From positions 1 to 9,842 of the forward strand of contig JADHYP010000042.1 of NCBI GenBank assembly GCA_016782355.1: a stretch of DNA of 9,842 nt, read 5' to 3'. The notes beneath the pieces were generated by a model. The model was not told the origin of the DNA. It searched no databases and worked only from the letters and a program-made list of their open reading frames with translations. The DNA is from Candidatus Syntropharchaeum sp. (GTDB taxonomy: Archaea > Halobacteriota > Syntropharchaeia > Alkanophagales > Methanospirareceae). Made by a program: the position numbers and the translations under genes. Shown here one piece after another: positions 1-7,410 of the stretch (the stretch's first letter is position 1; every line of letters begins with the position of its first letter).

Positions 1-47
1 GGCTTCCTCCTCGCGAAGGAGGCACTCTTCCACTGAGCTACGAGCCC
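1..47 (-). tRNA. tRNA-Ala (anticodon CGC), 5' part only, cut by window edge
   Basis: Read on the minus strand, the sequence gives an acceptor strand GGGCTCG, the T8-A9 pair, a D stem GCTC/GAGT, and an anticodon stem CCTCC/GGAGG. That stem closes the seven-base loop TTCGCGA. The anticodon is CGC, which decodes GCG alanine codons. The third acceptor base is G, as expected if the alanine identity pair G3:U70 is present, but the partner lies outside the window. The T arm and 3' acceptor strand are missing because the window ends in the variable loop. No intron interrupts the anticodon loop in the visible part. Confidence 0.93.
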
Positions 48-70
48 CGCCTTTTATTTTCAAAGATAGA

Positions 71-86
71 TAGTTATTTACTAAAT
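71..86 (-). promoter_or_regulatory. Possible TATA box for the tRNA-Ala gene
   Basis: On the minus strand an A/T-rich box reading TTTAGTAAATAACT is centred about 30 bases upstream of the tRNA 5' end, close to the usual archaeal box A distance. This is inferred from position and composition only. The rest of 48-169 is A/T-rich spacer between the divergent tRNA and LysE genes, and I see no other gene in it. Confidence 0.35.
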
Positions 87-169
87 ACTATGAGAATAAT
101 AAATAGATTAATAAGTTTCGCTGTTTTAAAGAGTTCGAGCCAAATGAAAGAAAAATTTGCATTGACAAA

Positions 170-841
170 ATGATATCTTCACCTCTCGTCATTGGGGCAT
201 CTCTGGTAGGGATAGGTTTTTTGACTGGACTGAGCGGAGCGTTGATACCAGGACCGCTTTTTGCTTTTGTAATTTCTGATACGTTGAAGAAAGGAGCTTT
301 ATCCGGACCACTTACTATTATTGGTCACGTTTCCGTTGAGTTACCAGTAATAGTGGCACTTGTTTTAGGACTCGGATTGACAGGTTATTTCCTTCAATTC
401 AAATCCTTGATATACGTAATAGGTGGTGTTGCCCTCATTTTTATGTCTTTGTTTATTATTAAAGAGGCAAAGGCGGCGAAGTCACGGTCATTAAGGGAAG
501 AAATGGGCAATGAAATGCGAGGAGCGAAGTATAGGTATAACAGTTCAATTTTTGGCGGTTTCCTACTCACTGCTTTTAATCCTTCTTTTATTCCCTGGTG
601 GATGGCAATATGATACCCGGTATTGTTAAGTGGATTTGAATGGCTTGCCCTGAACGGACTAATTTTAGTTGCCATAGGGCATTTCCTTTCTGATTTCGCC
701 TGGTATTCCGTCGTCTCTTTTTCTTTCGCCAGGGGCAAGAATTTCTTCGTTGGGACGCGATACGAATTAACGATGCTCGTAATAGCTATTTTTTTAATCG
801 TTTTGGGTGTTTTATTCTTTGTTAAAGGGTTGAGTTTTTAA
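170..841 (+). pseudogene. LysE-family amino-acid exporter with one in-frame TGA
   Basis: The reading frame encodes a LysE/RhtB-type membrane translocator of about 223 residues, the normal size for the family. These proteins export amino acids or related small molecules across the cytoplasmic membrane. The N-terminal half has the hallmark segment around residues 19-32 with the PGP motif (27-29), then hydrophobic segments near 50-72 and 78-98 and a charged loop at 100-125. The C-terminal half has two more hydrophobic segments. The frame is broken only by TGA at 611-613 (codon 148), just after the NPSFIPWWMAI stretch. The same frame continues to a TAA at 839-841. Without readthrough, the product would lose its last third and probably not work. 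The ATG at 170 has no strong ribosome-binding site. Alternatives are a fresh nonsense mutation, a sequencing or assembly error, or recoding. The last is unlikely because radA and the transposase's neighbour use TGA as a normal stop. Confidence 0.82.
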
Positions 842-850
842 TTTTTTATT
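833..850 (+). terminator. T-rich tract after the LysE gene
   Basis: Two runs of T (five and six) span the LysE stop codon and the bases just after it. Oligo-T on the coding strand is enough to end transcription in many archaea. No hairpin is visible, so the call rests on composition and position only. Confidence 0.3.
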
Positions 851-883
851 GCCAATGTAGTAAAAAAAGGATGGAGGATTTAG

Positions 884-2049
884 ATGACAAGAGAAAGTTT
901 TCAGTTTTGTATACCGAACTGGATGCGGGGGAACAAAGCGCTATTTGTAAGCGCTTTAGAGCTGATGATCGTGTTGTTGCAGGCACCACATTTATCGGTA
1001 AAGGGGGCTAACAAGAGGGGATATCACAGATTTAGTTGCTCAAATCACTATGGACACTTAGCAGAGCTTGGGAAGATGTTTATTAAAAGAAAAATATCCT
1101 TAAAGGATTTCTTTTTAAATTTACGCTCCGATACCCACATCTCCGATGCTACCCTCGTAAAAAGGAGAGGAAAACGTGTCTATGGAGCGAAGAAGCTAAA
1201 AAATTACAGTTCTGGGGCTTACCAAGTATCCCAGGATTTATTAATCACAACGAATCGCTGTGGAGGGGGACGCAATTACATTTCCACGTTTAAAATCATC
1301 AATCACAACAAGAGACATGCCACCAAGCCACAGGAGCTTGCCAAATTGATCAGTTCGGGTGAGATAAAAAAAGGCGACTGGTATATCTATGACGGCGGTC
1401 TGAAATCGGGCGAAAATGTGCGTGAAGGGCGGAAAGCAGGGGTAAACGTGGTGACGCGATTGGACAGCAATTTCGTTGTGCGGCTGATCGGCCGGGAATA
1501 TAGAAAGGAAGATATACTAATCAAGATTAAGCCGTTCACGCGGACAATAGACGGCGTGTCTTTCACGATCTATGTTTTCAAAAGATGTATCTGCAGGGGA
1601 CGGCGGGAAACCTGTTTTTGATTCGAGGTGAAGAATACGATGATTTCATTCCACTGTTCACAACAGCCTTGAATAGCAAGCCAGAAACGGTCATAAGCAA
1701 GTATAGGGAGAGATCTTCGATAGAGCAGGTGATCAAGGAGTTGAAATCGTACTTAAAGATCGAAGGAAATTATTTTCGGACAAAAGAGAGTAATTACGGC
1801 TTCATTTTCCTGGCCTGCGTCGTCTATAACTTCGTTCAATACATGTCTACTCAACTCCCGGATACGAGCTTTAAAGATGTTTTGGATAGTGTATCCGCCT
1901 ATTTAATGTGGGCAAACCCTCCAGAATGCGTGTTTGCCCTTGGAGAGACTTTTGAAGAGTTGCTTATAAATATCGGTTATGAGGTTCCTAATAGAACAAA
2001 TACCGAATTAATGGGGATTACAACTCAAGCAGGCGAAGTAGATACTTGA
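884..2049 (+). mobile_element. IS4-type DDE transposase, split by a -1 frame change
   Basis: Two overlapping open frames (884-1621 and 1585-2049) together give one DDE transposase of the IS4 type, which cuts and rejoins the ends of an insertion sequence. The first part supplies two catalytic aspartates, D170 (in DWYIYDGG) and D194 (in TRLDSNF). The second part holds the IS4 signature Y-x2-R-x3-E-x6-K, at its residues 40, 43, 47 and 54. The break lies near 1576-1590, where TTTTCAAAAG precedes the change to the -1 frame. Upstream of it reads FTIYVFK; downstream reads GTAGNLFLIRGEEYDD. A GGAGG site six bases before ATG 884 supports the start. IS4 relatives are normally made from one frame, so a one-base deletion is the simplest reading, though programmed slippage cannot be excluded. 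I could not find convincing terminal inverted repeats or a target duplication, so the element boundaries stay undefined. The left end is probably within 842-872 and the right end near 2050-2075. Confidence 0.85.
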
Positions 2050-2500
2050 AAAGTGGAAAAGAAGCGATGTTGAGATGAGTTTTACCATCGTATTTCTTCA
2101 CAATATCCGCCTCTATTTCCCACCCATCCTCGCTCACAATCATTGGAAGCAACTTCGCAATCGCATTACCATATCTCTCAGTTAGCTTAAACAGCGTTAG
2201 GGCACCTTCTATGCTAACGCATACCTTACCATCATCCTTTCTCTCCGGTGTGTACATCAGACCAAGCCACTTAACGCTTCTTAGAATCTCCTTGTAACTG
2301 CTGCTGCCCTTAACCGAGAGCTTCATTTCTATTGCCTTAAGCAAAAGCGTTTGACAAAGCGAAAGATTGTACATTTTTAGCAAATCTTCTGGGCTCGTTT
2401 CACTAAAATGCCTTAAAATAAGTTCGTTCTCATAATCCGCCCATAGAGAGAGATCTAAATCCTCTACGGATACATTCAATCTGTGAGCCACATTTTTCAT
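2018..2500 (-). pseudogene. DUF790/Bax1-family fragment, truncated at both ends
   Basis: The 160-residue product matches the middle of the archaeal DUF790 family as I remember it. That family includes Bax1, a nuclease that partners the XPB helicase in archaeal DNA repair. Recognisable blocks are LWADYENELIL (20-30), YNLSLCQTLLLKA (45-57), LRSVKWLGLMY (74-84), and VSIEGALTLFKLTERYGNAIAKLLP (96-120). Full family members run about 400-500 residues, so both the N-terminal part and the C-terminal nuclease part are missing. The last 15 or so residues do not look like the family. They are read from sequence antisense to the end of the transposase, so the 3' end was probably lost at the insertion. 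Upstream of the start there is only A/T-rich promoter-like DNA. ATG at 2500 was chosen; TTG at 2503 is in frame directly before it, and a G-run lies about 10 bases upstream. It may be expressed, but it is unlikely to be a working Bax1. Confidence 0.72.
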
Positions 2501-2534
2501 CAATTCTCTTTCCCCCCTTAAACTGTAATGGTTA

Positions 2535-2552
2535 AATATTAATATATAAATG
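2535..2552. promoter_or_regulatory. TATA-like box between divergent genes
   Basis: The A/T-only stretch AATATTAATATATAAA lies about 50 bases before ATG 2597. It could place transcription start near 2570. Read on the other strand it is equally close to the DUF790 fragment start at 2500, so it may serve both directions. No operator repeat is obvious. Confidence 0.4.
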
Positions 2553-2596
2553 AAGATAGCATTTTAACTGAATTAAATTTTATAGGTCACAACAGT

Positions 2597-3265
2597 ATGA
2601 CAAAGCAAATAGATGTATCTGATACTGTATATTTTTATTTAAATAGTCTAAAAAAAGGGGATAAAGACAGCTTTAATGAGGTAATCAACAGACTTATTGA
2701 AGAAGCGAATAGAAAAACAAAAAAAGAAGAGATCTCAGATGAATTTCGTAAATTCAAGCATAATCTTTCTTCGATAATAGGTAAAGAGATGAGGGGTATA
2801 ATAGATATGATGGATATGATGGAATTTCTTTTGTTAAAAGCAACAAGTGAAGAGGGTACGGAGACTTCTATGGAAGGACAGGGTATATTATCGAGTGAAA
2901 TATTTAAAACTCCCATGATAAGAGGCATTATGAAGTCCCTGGAAGACCAACTTTCTCTATCTTCTGTTGAGGACCCTCACAAAATGGGGGGCGAAGACCT
3001 TACGATAAAGGAAAAATTAACTTCTTTTTTGCGATATGACGAAAGAGCACCAAAGGATTGGTTCACTTCTTCACAGTTAAAGCGACTATATGAAGACGTT
3101 CATGAGGATAATTTGAGACTTAGCACAGTATCAACATATCTAGCGAATATGTATTCTGAAGGTATTTTACTGAGAAAGGGAAGTAGAGCAATGCGGCAAT
3201 ATCGGTTAGCTTCACTTGAAAGAGGGGAAGCTGTGGGTACAATTCCAGTAGATACACTTTTATAG
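2597..3265 (+). CDS. VapB/DUF217-like N-terminus fused to a possible winged-helix domain
   Basis: The first 36 or so residues follow the pattern of VapB-type DUF217 antitoxins: a short basic strand (TKQIDVSDTVY), a charged turn with KKGDKDSF, then a helix VINRLIEEA. Such antitoxins are usually about 80 residues and sit beside a PIN-domain VapC toxin. This protein is 222 residues and no PIN gene is adjacent. Residues 42-125 are charged and helical. Residues about 136-206 (DWFTSSQLKRLYEDVHE, then LSTVSTYLANMYSEGILLRKG and a QYRLA strand) look like a winged helix-turn-helix with its wing. The whole suggests a DNA-binding regulator rather than a plain antitoxin. The N-terminal region and upstream bases are repeated in the gene at 4666. 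The DUF457 gene follows on the same strand after a short gap. Function is inferred; no target is visible. Confidence 0.7.
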   Translation: MTKQIDVSDTVYFYLNSLKKGDKDSFNEVINRLIEEANRKTKKEEISDEFRKFKHNLSSIIGKEMRGIIDMMDMMEFLLLKATSEEGTETSMEGQGILSSEIFKTPMIRGIMKSLEDQLSLSSVEDPHKMGGEDLTIKEKLTSFLRYDERAPKDWFTSSQLKRLYEDVHEDNLRLSTVSTYLANMYSEGILLRKGSRAMRQYRLASLERGEAVGTIPVDTLL

Positions 3266-3292
3266 GATAAAATATTTGTGTATGTTAAGAGA

Positions 3293-3301
3293 AAAGGAGG
3301 T
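3293..3301 (+). promoter_or_regulatory. Strong Shine-Dalgarno site fixing a TTG start
   Basis: AAAGGAGGT matches the anti-Shine-Dalgarno sequence well. It is spaced six bases from TTG 3308 but lies 15 bases inside any product started at GTG 3278, so it argues for the downstream TTG. Confidence 0.75.
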
Positions 3302-3307
3302 AAGAAA

Positions 3308-3790
3308 TTGAACTACAAAGGTCATTTAACTGTGGGTTTTATCTGCTTTTGCAGCTTAATTATAAGCCTCTTTCTATCCCCTCTTCATCAAACTGTTTAT
3401 TTCAAGGACATGCCGTTATGGTTTATAGTATGTCTATTTGGCTCACTCGCACCCGACCTCGATCACAGACACAGTAAGATCCATGAATGGTCCTATATAG
3501 GTTCAATTTTTTGCGGATGCGCCATATATTTCTTCACACGCGAAGTGTATCAAGCGATGATAATTACGATGCTGCTTTTACTCATTGTGTTTTTACTCTC
3601 CAGGTTAAAACATCGTGGCATCACACATCACGCACTAGGATTTATTATATTCACGATATTGGTATATATGGCTTTTCACTTAATGGATTTCACTTCTCCG
3701 TTTATAATTACCATGTTTGGAGCAGTAGGATACCTTAGTCATTTCGCCTTCGATTACATCTCGTCTATTATGAAGTCAAGCAGAAAATAA
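3308..3790 (+). CDS. DUF457/YdjM-like membrane protein, putative metal-dependent hydrolase
   Basis: A 160-residue integral membrane protein with about four hydrophobic segments. It carries the polar motifs of the DUF457 (YdjM-like) family of predicted membrane-bound metal-dependent hydrolases. These are APDLDHRHS (48-56), KHRGITHH (101-108), and GYLSHFAFD (141-149). The conserved Asp and His residues are the likely metal ligands. The substrate of the family is unknown. The start is decided by the ribosome-binding site: GGAGGT at 3296-3301 sits six bases before TTG 3308, giving the family-typical opening MNYKGHL. An upstream in-frame GTG at 3278 has no such site. The gene is 42 bases after the DUF217-like gene on the same strand, so co-transcription is plausible. 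Its stop lies two bases from the stop of the convergent gene. Confidence 0.8.
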   Translation: MNYKGHLTVGFICFCSLIISLFLSPLHQTVYFKDMPLWFIVCLFGSLAPDLDHRHSKIHEWSYIGSIFCGCAIYFFTREVYQAMIITMLLLLIVFLLSRLKHRGITHHALGFIIFTILVYMAFHLMDFTSPFIITMFGAVGYLSHFAFDYISSIMKSSRK

Positions 3791-3792
3791 GC

Positions 3793-4575
3793 TCACATAT
3801 AACCTTCGACTATAAATGATTCAAATTCATTCCGTTTTGCTAATTCTACTCCTACTACATACGCTTCAAATTTTTTATCAGACAAATAGCAGAAATGTGA
3901 GAGCAAATCCATTAAATAGAACATACCAGCCATTACTCCGCGACGTATCTCTTTAAATGTGCTACCACATACCACTTCCACTAATATATCCGTATCATTA
4001 TCTTTCCGCATTATAAAATCTGGATGGAGTCCTAAAGGTCTTGCAATTAACTTATAATCATATAGAGATTCCATAAGATAACCTGCAACTCCTTCTCCTA
4101 TACTGCTCAATACAAATTCAAATCTATAATCCAGATCAGATGGTAAGTAACATAAGTCAGGATAATCAGTGGGAACTCTCCTCTTTACATCAACAATATC
4201 TTCACGGATATCAAAATAGCTATTCAAGCTTTCTACTGGGTTTTTTATTCCTTCCTCGCTAAATAAAAATACTTTTTCTTCTAAGGTCCTGTAATTTAAA
4301 GTTATGATATTGGAATGTTGATAATTTTCAGGCGATGTCAACGTGACAAGTTTCTTCTTTAGCTCACTTACCCCACCCCAACCCTTTTTCATGGCGGTCT
4401 TACCCAGGTCTTCTTTATAAATTCTAAGCTGGTACTTTGAAACATTAACCTCTATCTCATAGAAATCAATTATTTTTGCTTGATTGTTACCACTATACCT
4501 GTATTCTATCCCCTGATTATTACCTATCTTAGCCCTTGCCGCGTTCATCGCTATCTTATCCCCTGCCGCGCCCAT
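3793..4575 (-). CDS. Unrecognised 260-residue protein, possible PD-(D/E)XK-like fold
   Basis: I do not recognise the family. The product is soluble, with no signal peptide or membrane segment. The N-terminal half (to about 140) is rich in basic and aromatic residues. The C-terminal half has a helix SSIGEGVAGYLMESLYDY (157-174), a strand ending in LHPDFIM (183-189), and a strand DILVEVVCG (196-204). A long helix follows. Helix with E161, then D186, then E200 is the spacing seen in PD-(D/E)XK nuclease folds. However, the position where Lys is expected, two residues after E200, is Val, so an active nuclease is doubtful. The ATG at 4575 is the longest start; ATG 4548 is an alternative with a GGGGA stretch upstream. 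The gene is convergent with the DUF457 gene (two-base gap) and divergent from the DUF217-like gene at 4666. Confidence 0.6.
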   Translation of the reverse strand: MGAAGDKIAMNAARAKIGNNQGIEYRYSGNNQAKIIDFYEIEVNVSKYQLRIYKEDLGKTAMKKGWGGVSELKKKLVTLTSPENYQHSNIITLNYRTLEEKVFLFSEEGIKNPVESLNSYFDIREDIVDVKRRVPTDYPDLCYLPSDLDYRFEFVLSSIGEGVAGYLMESLYDYKLIARPLGLHPDFIMRKDNDTDILVEVVCGSTFKEIRRGVMAGMFYLMDLLSHFCYLSDKKFEAYVVGVELAKRNEFESFIVEGYM

Positions 4576-4581
4576 CTTAAT

Positions 4582-4600
4582 GATATATCAATATATAAAT
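4582..4600. promoter_or_regulatory. A/T-rich promoter region between divergent genes
   Basis: The stretch with ATATCAATATATAAAT lies just 7 bases before the ATG at 4575 on the minus strand and about 70 bases before ATG 4666. A TATA box so near 4575 would put the minus-strand start of transcription inside that reading frame. That favours the downstream start at 4548, or a box elsewhere. Confidence 0.35.
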
Positions 4601-4636
4601 TAATAAATAAATAAAAGTTAATAAATAAATAAAAGT
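4601..4636 (+). repeat. Two tandem copies of an 18-bp A/T-rich unit
   Basis: The 18-base unit TAATAAATAAATAAAAGT occurs twice, exactly and without a gap (4601-4618 and 4619-4636). It sits in the 90-base region between the divergent genes at 4575 and 4666. It may be an operator or upstream element, or only a slippage product of simple A/T sequence. Confidence 0.85.
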
Positions 4637-4665
4637 AGTAGTTTAAATTATGTAGCCACAATATT

Positions 4666-5067
4666 ATGACAAAGCAGATAGGTGTATCAGATAACGTATA
4701 TACGGATTTAAAGAAGTTAAAAAAGGGGGATAAAGACAGCTTTAGTAAGGTAATTAGCCGGCTTATCGAAGGAACAAATAAAAAAACAGAAAAAGAGGAA
4801 ATTTCAGAGGAATTTCAAAAGTTTAAATGTAATCTTTCACCGATAATAGACGAAGAGGCGTGGGGTATAATAGAGATAATGAAACTTTTTCTGTTAAAGT
4901 CAATAGATGAGAAGGATAGTAAAGATAAAATTAGAAAAATCTATGAAGGGGTAATCCCTATATTGAATCAGGGAGAAGGATTTATAGATGAGATGGAAAT
5001 ATCTGAAGAGGCAAGGGAATGGATAAGGGGGATTATAAAGAATACGTATAAAAAGGGAGATTTGTAA
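4666..5067 (+). CDS. Second VapB/DUF217-like protein, different C-terminus
   Basis: A 133-residue charged protein whose first 75 or so residues are a close copy of the protein at 2597. Both share MTKQI-VSD-VY, LKKGDKDSF, VI-RLIE, and EEISEEF-KFK-NLS-II. The copies are also alike at the DNA level, and the likeness reaches a few bases before the ATG. After about residue 78 they differ. This one lacks the winged-helix-like part and ends in a charged helical segment (IDEMEISEEAREWIRGIIK, 107-125). The start resembles DUF217 VapB antitoxins, yet no PIN-domain toxin is next to it. The gene before it runs the other way. The gene after it is orc1/cdc6, 73 bases downstream on the same strand. The role is unknown; a regulator or a solitary antitoxin-like protein is a fair guess. 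Confidence 0.68.
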   Translation: MTKQIGVSDNVYTDLKKLKKGDKDSFSKVISRLIEGTNKKTEKEEISEEFQKFKCNLSPIIDEEAWGIIEIMKLFLLKSIDEKDSKDKIRKIYEGVIPILNQGEGFIDEMEISEEAREWIRGIIKNTYKKGDL

Positions 5068-5127
5068 GTTATAGCATACTTATAGAACTAAATCAAAAAA
5101 TGAAGAAGAAAGGAAAAGTGGTAAGAT

Positions 5128-5134
5128 AGGAGGT
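5128..5134 (+). promoter_or_regulatory. Shine-Dalgarno site of orc1/cdc6
   Basis: AGGAGGT lies six bases before ATG 5141, a strong match that fixes the start. The remaining 5068-5127 gap is A/T-rich with no clear origin-recognition box. Confidence 0.75.
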
Positions 5135-5140
5135 AGTGAA

Positions 5141-6379
5141 ATGGAGAACATGTTCCAGGATTTCACAACCGAAAGTGCGATATTCGAAAACAAAGAGGTG
5201 CTTCGCCCCAATTATATCCCCGAAAATCTGCCACATCGAGCGAAGCAGATAAAAAGTTTGGCTGATATATTATCAGCAGCGTTAAAAGGAGAGACACCTT
5301 CTAATATATTTATCTATGGTAAGACCGGGACAGGTAAGACCGCTACGGTAAAATACGTGAGCAAGGAGTTAGAAGAGATGGGAGAGAAGACGAGCAGTAA
5401 ATGCTCTCTGATATATATCAACGGCGAGATATTTGATACGCAGTATAGAGTTTTTGCTTATATCGCAAGGGCGTTCAATAAGCACGTCCCAATGGTAGGT
5501 TGGCCAACTGATATGGTGTATTTAGAGATTAAGACGGGAATAGATGGGGGAAAAAAATGTGTAATTGTAATATTAGATGAAGTGGACAAGTTAGTGAGCA
5601 AAGGAGATGAAGCATTATATAATCTCTCGAGGATAAATTCCGAGCTAAATAATTCGAGATTAAGCATAATAGGTATTTCGAACGACTTGACTTTCATGGA
5701 ACTACTGGATCCAAGGGTGAGGTCTTCGTTAAGTGAGGAGGAAATAATATTTCCACCTTATAATGCCAACCAGTTGAAGGATATTCTGGGTGAGAGGGTG
5801 GAAAAGGCGTTCAATAGTTCGGTGTTAGACGGTGAGGTGATACCGCTCTGCGCTGCTTTCGCTGCGCAGGAGAATGGAGACGCAAGGAGCGCTCTTGACC
5901 TACTAAGGGTGTCAGGAGAAGTTGCAGAGCGTTCGAAATCCAAAAAGGTAACTGAAGAACACGTGAGGCTCGCAAGTGAAAAGATGGAAAAGAACAGGAT
6001 TATTGAAGTGGTAAAAACACTGCCGGTGCAATCAAAGATTATATTGAACACCGTGATAAGATTAAATAAAGCAAATGCTAAAAGACGTTTCTCCAGTGGT
6101 GAAGTTTATAATACGTATCGTAAATTATGCAGTCACCTAAAAATAGAAGCATTAAGCCAGCGGCGTGTTAGCGCTTTAGTCTCAGAGTTGGACATTTTAG
6201 GATTGATAAACGCTGCGATTATAAGCAAAGGTAGATATGGGAGGACAAGGGAGATATCATTAAGTGTGCCCGAAGAAAGTGTGCAGCATGCCTTAGTTGG
6301 ATATTGTGAGCTCGAAACACTGTCCACTATTAAATTGAAAACGCAAGTAGCATTATGTGGGTATGAAAAATGGGAATAG
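5141..6379 (+). CDS. cdc6: Orc1/Cdc6-type replication initiator
   Basis: Archaeal Orc1/Cdc6 proteins bind origin DNA and help load the MCM helicase. The 412-residue length is normal. The AAA+ domain shows Walker A GKTGTGKT (60-67), Walker B VIVILDEVDK (141-150, with D146 and E147), sensor 1 in GISND (178-182), the DPRVRSS arginine segment (190-196), and sensor 2 in NGDARSALDLLR (245-256). A C-terminal winged-helix domain covers about 295-375 and includes the family-typical RFSSGEVYNTY. All catalytic residues are present, so it should bind and hydrolyse ATP. The gene starts a same-strand run with radA 53 bases downstream. Archaeal origins often lie beside such genes, but I see no repeated origin-recognition boxes in the short flanks. 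The family is certain. Whether it is the main initiator or a paralogue cannot be told here. Confidence 0.95.
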   Translation: MENMFQDFTTESAIFENKEVLRPNYIPENLPHRAKQIKSLADILSAALKGETPSNIFIYGKTGTGKTATVKYVSKELEEMGEKTSSKCSLIYINGEIFDTQYRVFAYIARAFNKHVPMVGWPTDMVYLEIKTGIDGGKKCVIVILDEVDKLVSKGDEALYNLSRINSELNNSRLSIIGISNDLTFMELLDPRVRSSLSEEEIIFPPYNANQLKDILGERVEKAFNSSVLDGEVIPLCAAFAAQENGDARSALDLLRVSGEVAERSKSKKVTEEHVRLASEKMEKNRIIEVVKTLPVQSKIILNTVIRLNKANAKRRFSSGEVYNTYRKLCSHLKIEALSQRRVSALVSELDILGLINAAIISKGRYGRTREISLSVPEESVQHALVGYCELETLSTIKLKTQVALCGYEKWE

Positions 6380-6432
6380 AAAAGGGGCGATGCATGGTAA
6401 GTTTTAGGTGCCTGACAAGGTGAAGAGAGAAA

Positions 6433-7380
6433 ATGGACTTAGAGGAGTTACCTGGTGTTGGACCTGCAATACCAGAGAAATTACGTGAAGCGGGTTTAAA
6501 TTCGTTAGAAGCGATAGCAGTAGCGTCTCCAGCGGAGTTAGTGGCAACTGCTGAGATAGGAGAAGCAACAGCGGCAAAGATAATAAATTCTGCGCGGGAA
6601 GCCGCTGACATAGGGGGGTTTGAGACCGGTGATAAGATATTGGAAAGGAGGAAGGAGGTAGGCAAGCTAACCACGGGGTCTAAATCTTTAGATGATTTAT
6701 TAGGTTACGGTATCGAGACGCAAGCGATTGCCGAGTCTTATGGTGAATTCGGCAGTGGGAAGACACAAATAGCACACCAACTCGCAGTAAACGTGCAGTT
6801 GCCACCGGAAAAGGGAGGTTTAAACGGCTCTGCCATAGTAATAGATACTGAGAACACGTTTAGACCAGATAGAATAAAAGATATGGCGGAAGGTGCTGAG
6901 CTTGATTACGAAGAGGTTCTTAAAAATATACACGTTGCGCGCGCATATAACTCAAATCACCAGATGTTGCTGGTAGGGAAGGCTGGGGAGCTTGCGGAGG
7001 AACTAAAAAATACAGAAAAAACGGTGAGGTTGATGATAATAGACTCAGCGACGGCTCATTTCAGAAGCGAATATGTGGGAAGAGGGACGTTGGCGGATAG
7101 GCAGCAAAAGATAAATAGGCATCTACACGAGGCTCTTAGGTTTGGAGACCTAAATAATGCAGTGGTGATGATAACCAATCAGGTGATGGTGAGACCGGAC
7201 ACCTTCTACGGTGACCCTACAAGACCCATAGGGGGTCATATAGTAGGACATACTGCTACTTTTAGATTATACCTGAGAAAGTCAAAAGGTGAGAAGAGGA
7301 TAGCAAGGTTAGTTGATTCTCCTAACCTGCCAGAAGCTGAGGCAGTGTTCTCAGTGTCTTTGATAGGGATTAGGGATTGA
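6433..7380 (+). CDS. radA: DNA repair and recombination protein RadA
   Basis: RadA is the archaeal Rad51/RecA recombinase. It forms filaments on single-stranded DNA and carries out strand exchange. The 315-residue product is full length. An N-terminal helix-hairpin-helix DNA-binding domain (4-60, with [12 protein letters not shown]) leads to the linker GGFETGD (61-67). The ATPase core has Walker A GEFGSGKT (104-111), the [11 protein letters not shown] block (138-148), and Walker B LMIID (200-204). Loop 2 contains [20 protein letters not shown] (254-273), and the usual ending LIGIRD closes the protein. AAGGTGA at 6417-6423 is a fair ribosome-binding site for ATG 6433. It follows cdc6 and precedes ogg by 30 bases on the same strand, so a replication/repair operon is likely. 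One small difference is Ala-Glu-Ser-Tyr before Walker A, where I would expect a more hydrophobic ITEFFGE-type stretch. Confidence 0.97.
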   Translation: MDLEELPGVGPAIPEKLREAGLNSLEAIAVASPAELVATAEIGEATAAKIINSAREAADIGGFETGDKILERRKEVGKLTTGSKSLDDLLGYGIETQAIAESYGEFGSGKTQIAHQLAVNVQLPPEKGGLNGSAIVIDTENTFRPDRIKDMAEGAELDYEEVLKNIHVARAYNSNHQMLLVGKAGELAEELKNTEKTVRLMIIDSATAHFRSEYVGRGTLADRQQKINRHLHEALRFGDLNNAVVMITNQVMVRPDTFYGDPTRPIGGHIVGHTATFRLYLRKSKGEKRIARLVDSPNLPEAEAVFSVSLIGIRD

Positions 7381-7410
7381 TGATGTAGGAGCGATAAGTA
7401 GAAGTAGTGA

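Noticed and set aside
394..738. Minus-strand open frame of 114 codons antisense to the LysE gene.
   Set aside because: The plus strand encodes a recognisable LysE protein through this stretch; the antisense product resembles nothing and is a shadow frame.
842..2080. Search for terminal inverted repeats and a target duplication of the insertion element.
   Set aside because: No convincing pair of ends was found by eye between 842-883 and 2010-2080, so no IS boundaries were annotated.
3487..3738. Overlapping plus-strand frame of 83 codons inside the DUF457 gene.
   Set aside because: The DUF457 motifs and strong ribosome-binding site support the other frame; this one has neither.
2597..5067. 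A classical VapBC toxin-antitoxin pair.
   Set aside because: The two DUF217-like proteins are too long and no PIN-domain protein with its acidic residues is encoded beside either.
6088..6106. TTTCTCCAGTGGTGAAG, which resembles an archaeal origin-recognition box core.
   Set aside because: It lies inside the cdc6 coding sequence where it encodes the conserved RFSSGEVY of the winged helix, and no second copy was seen nearby.
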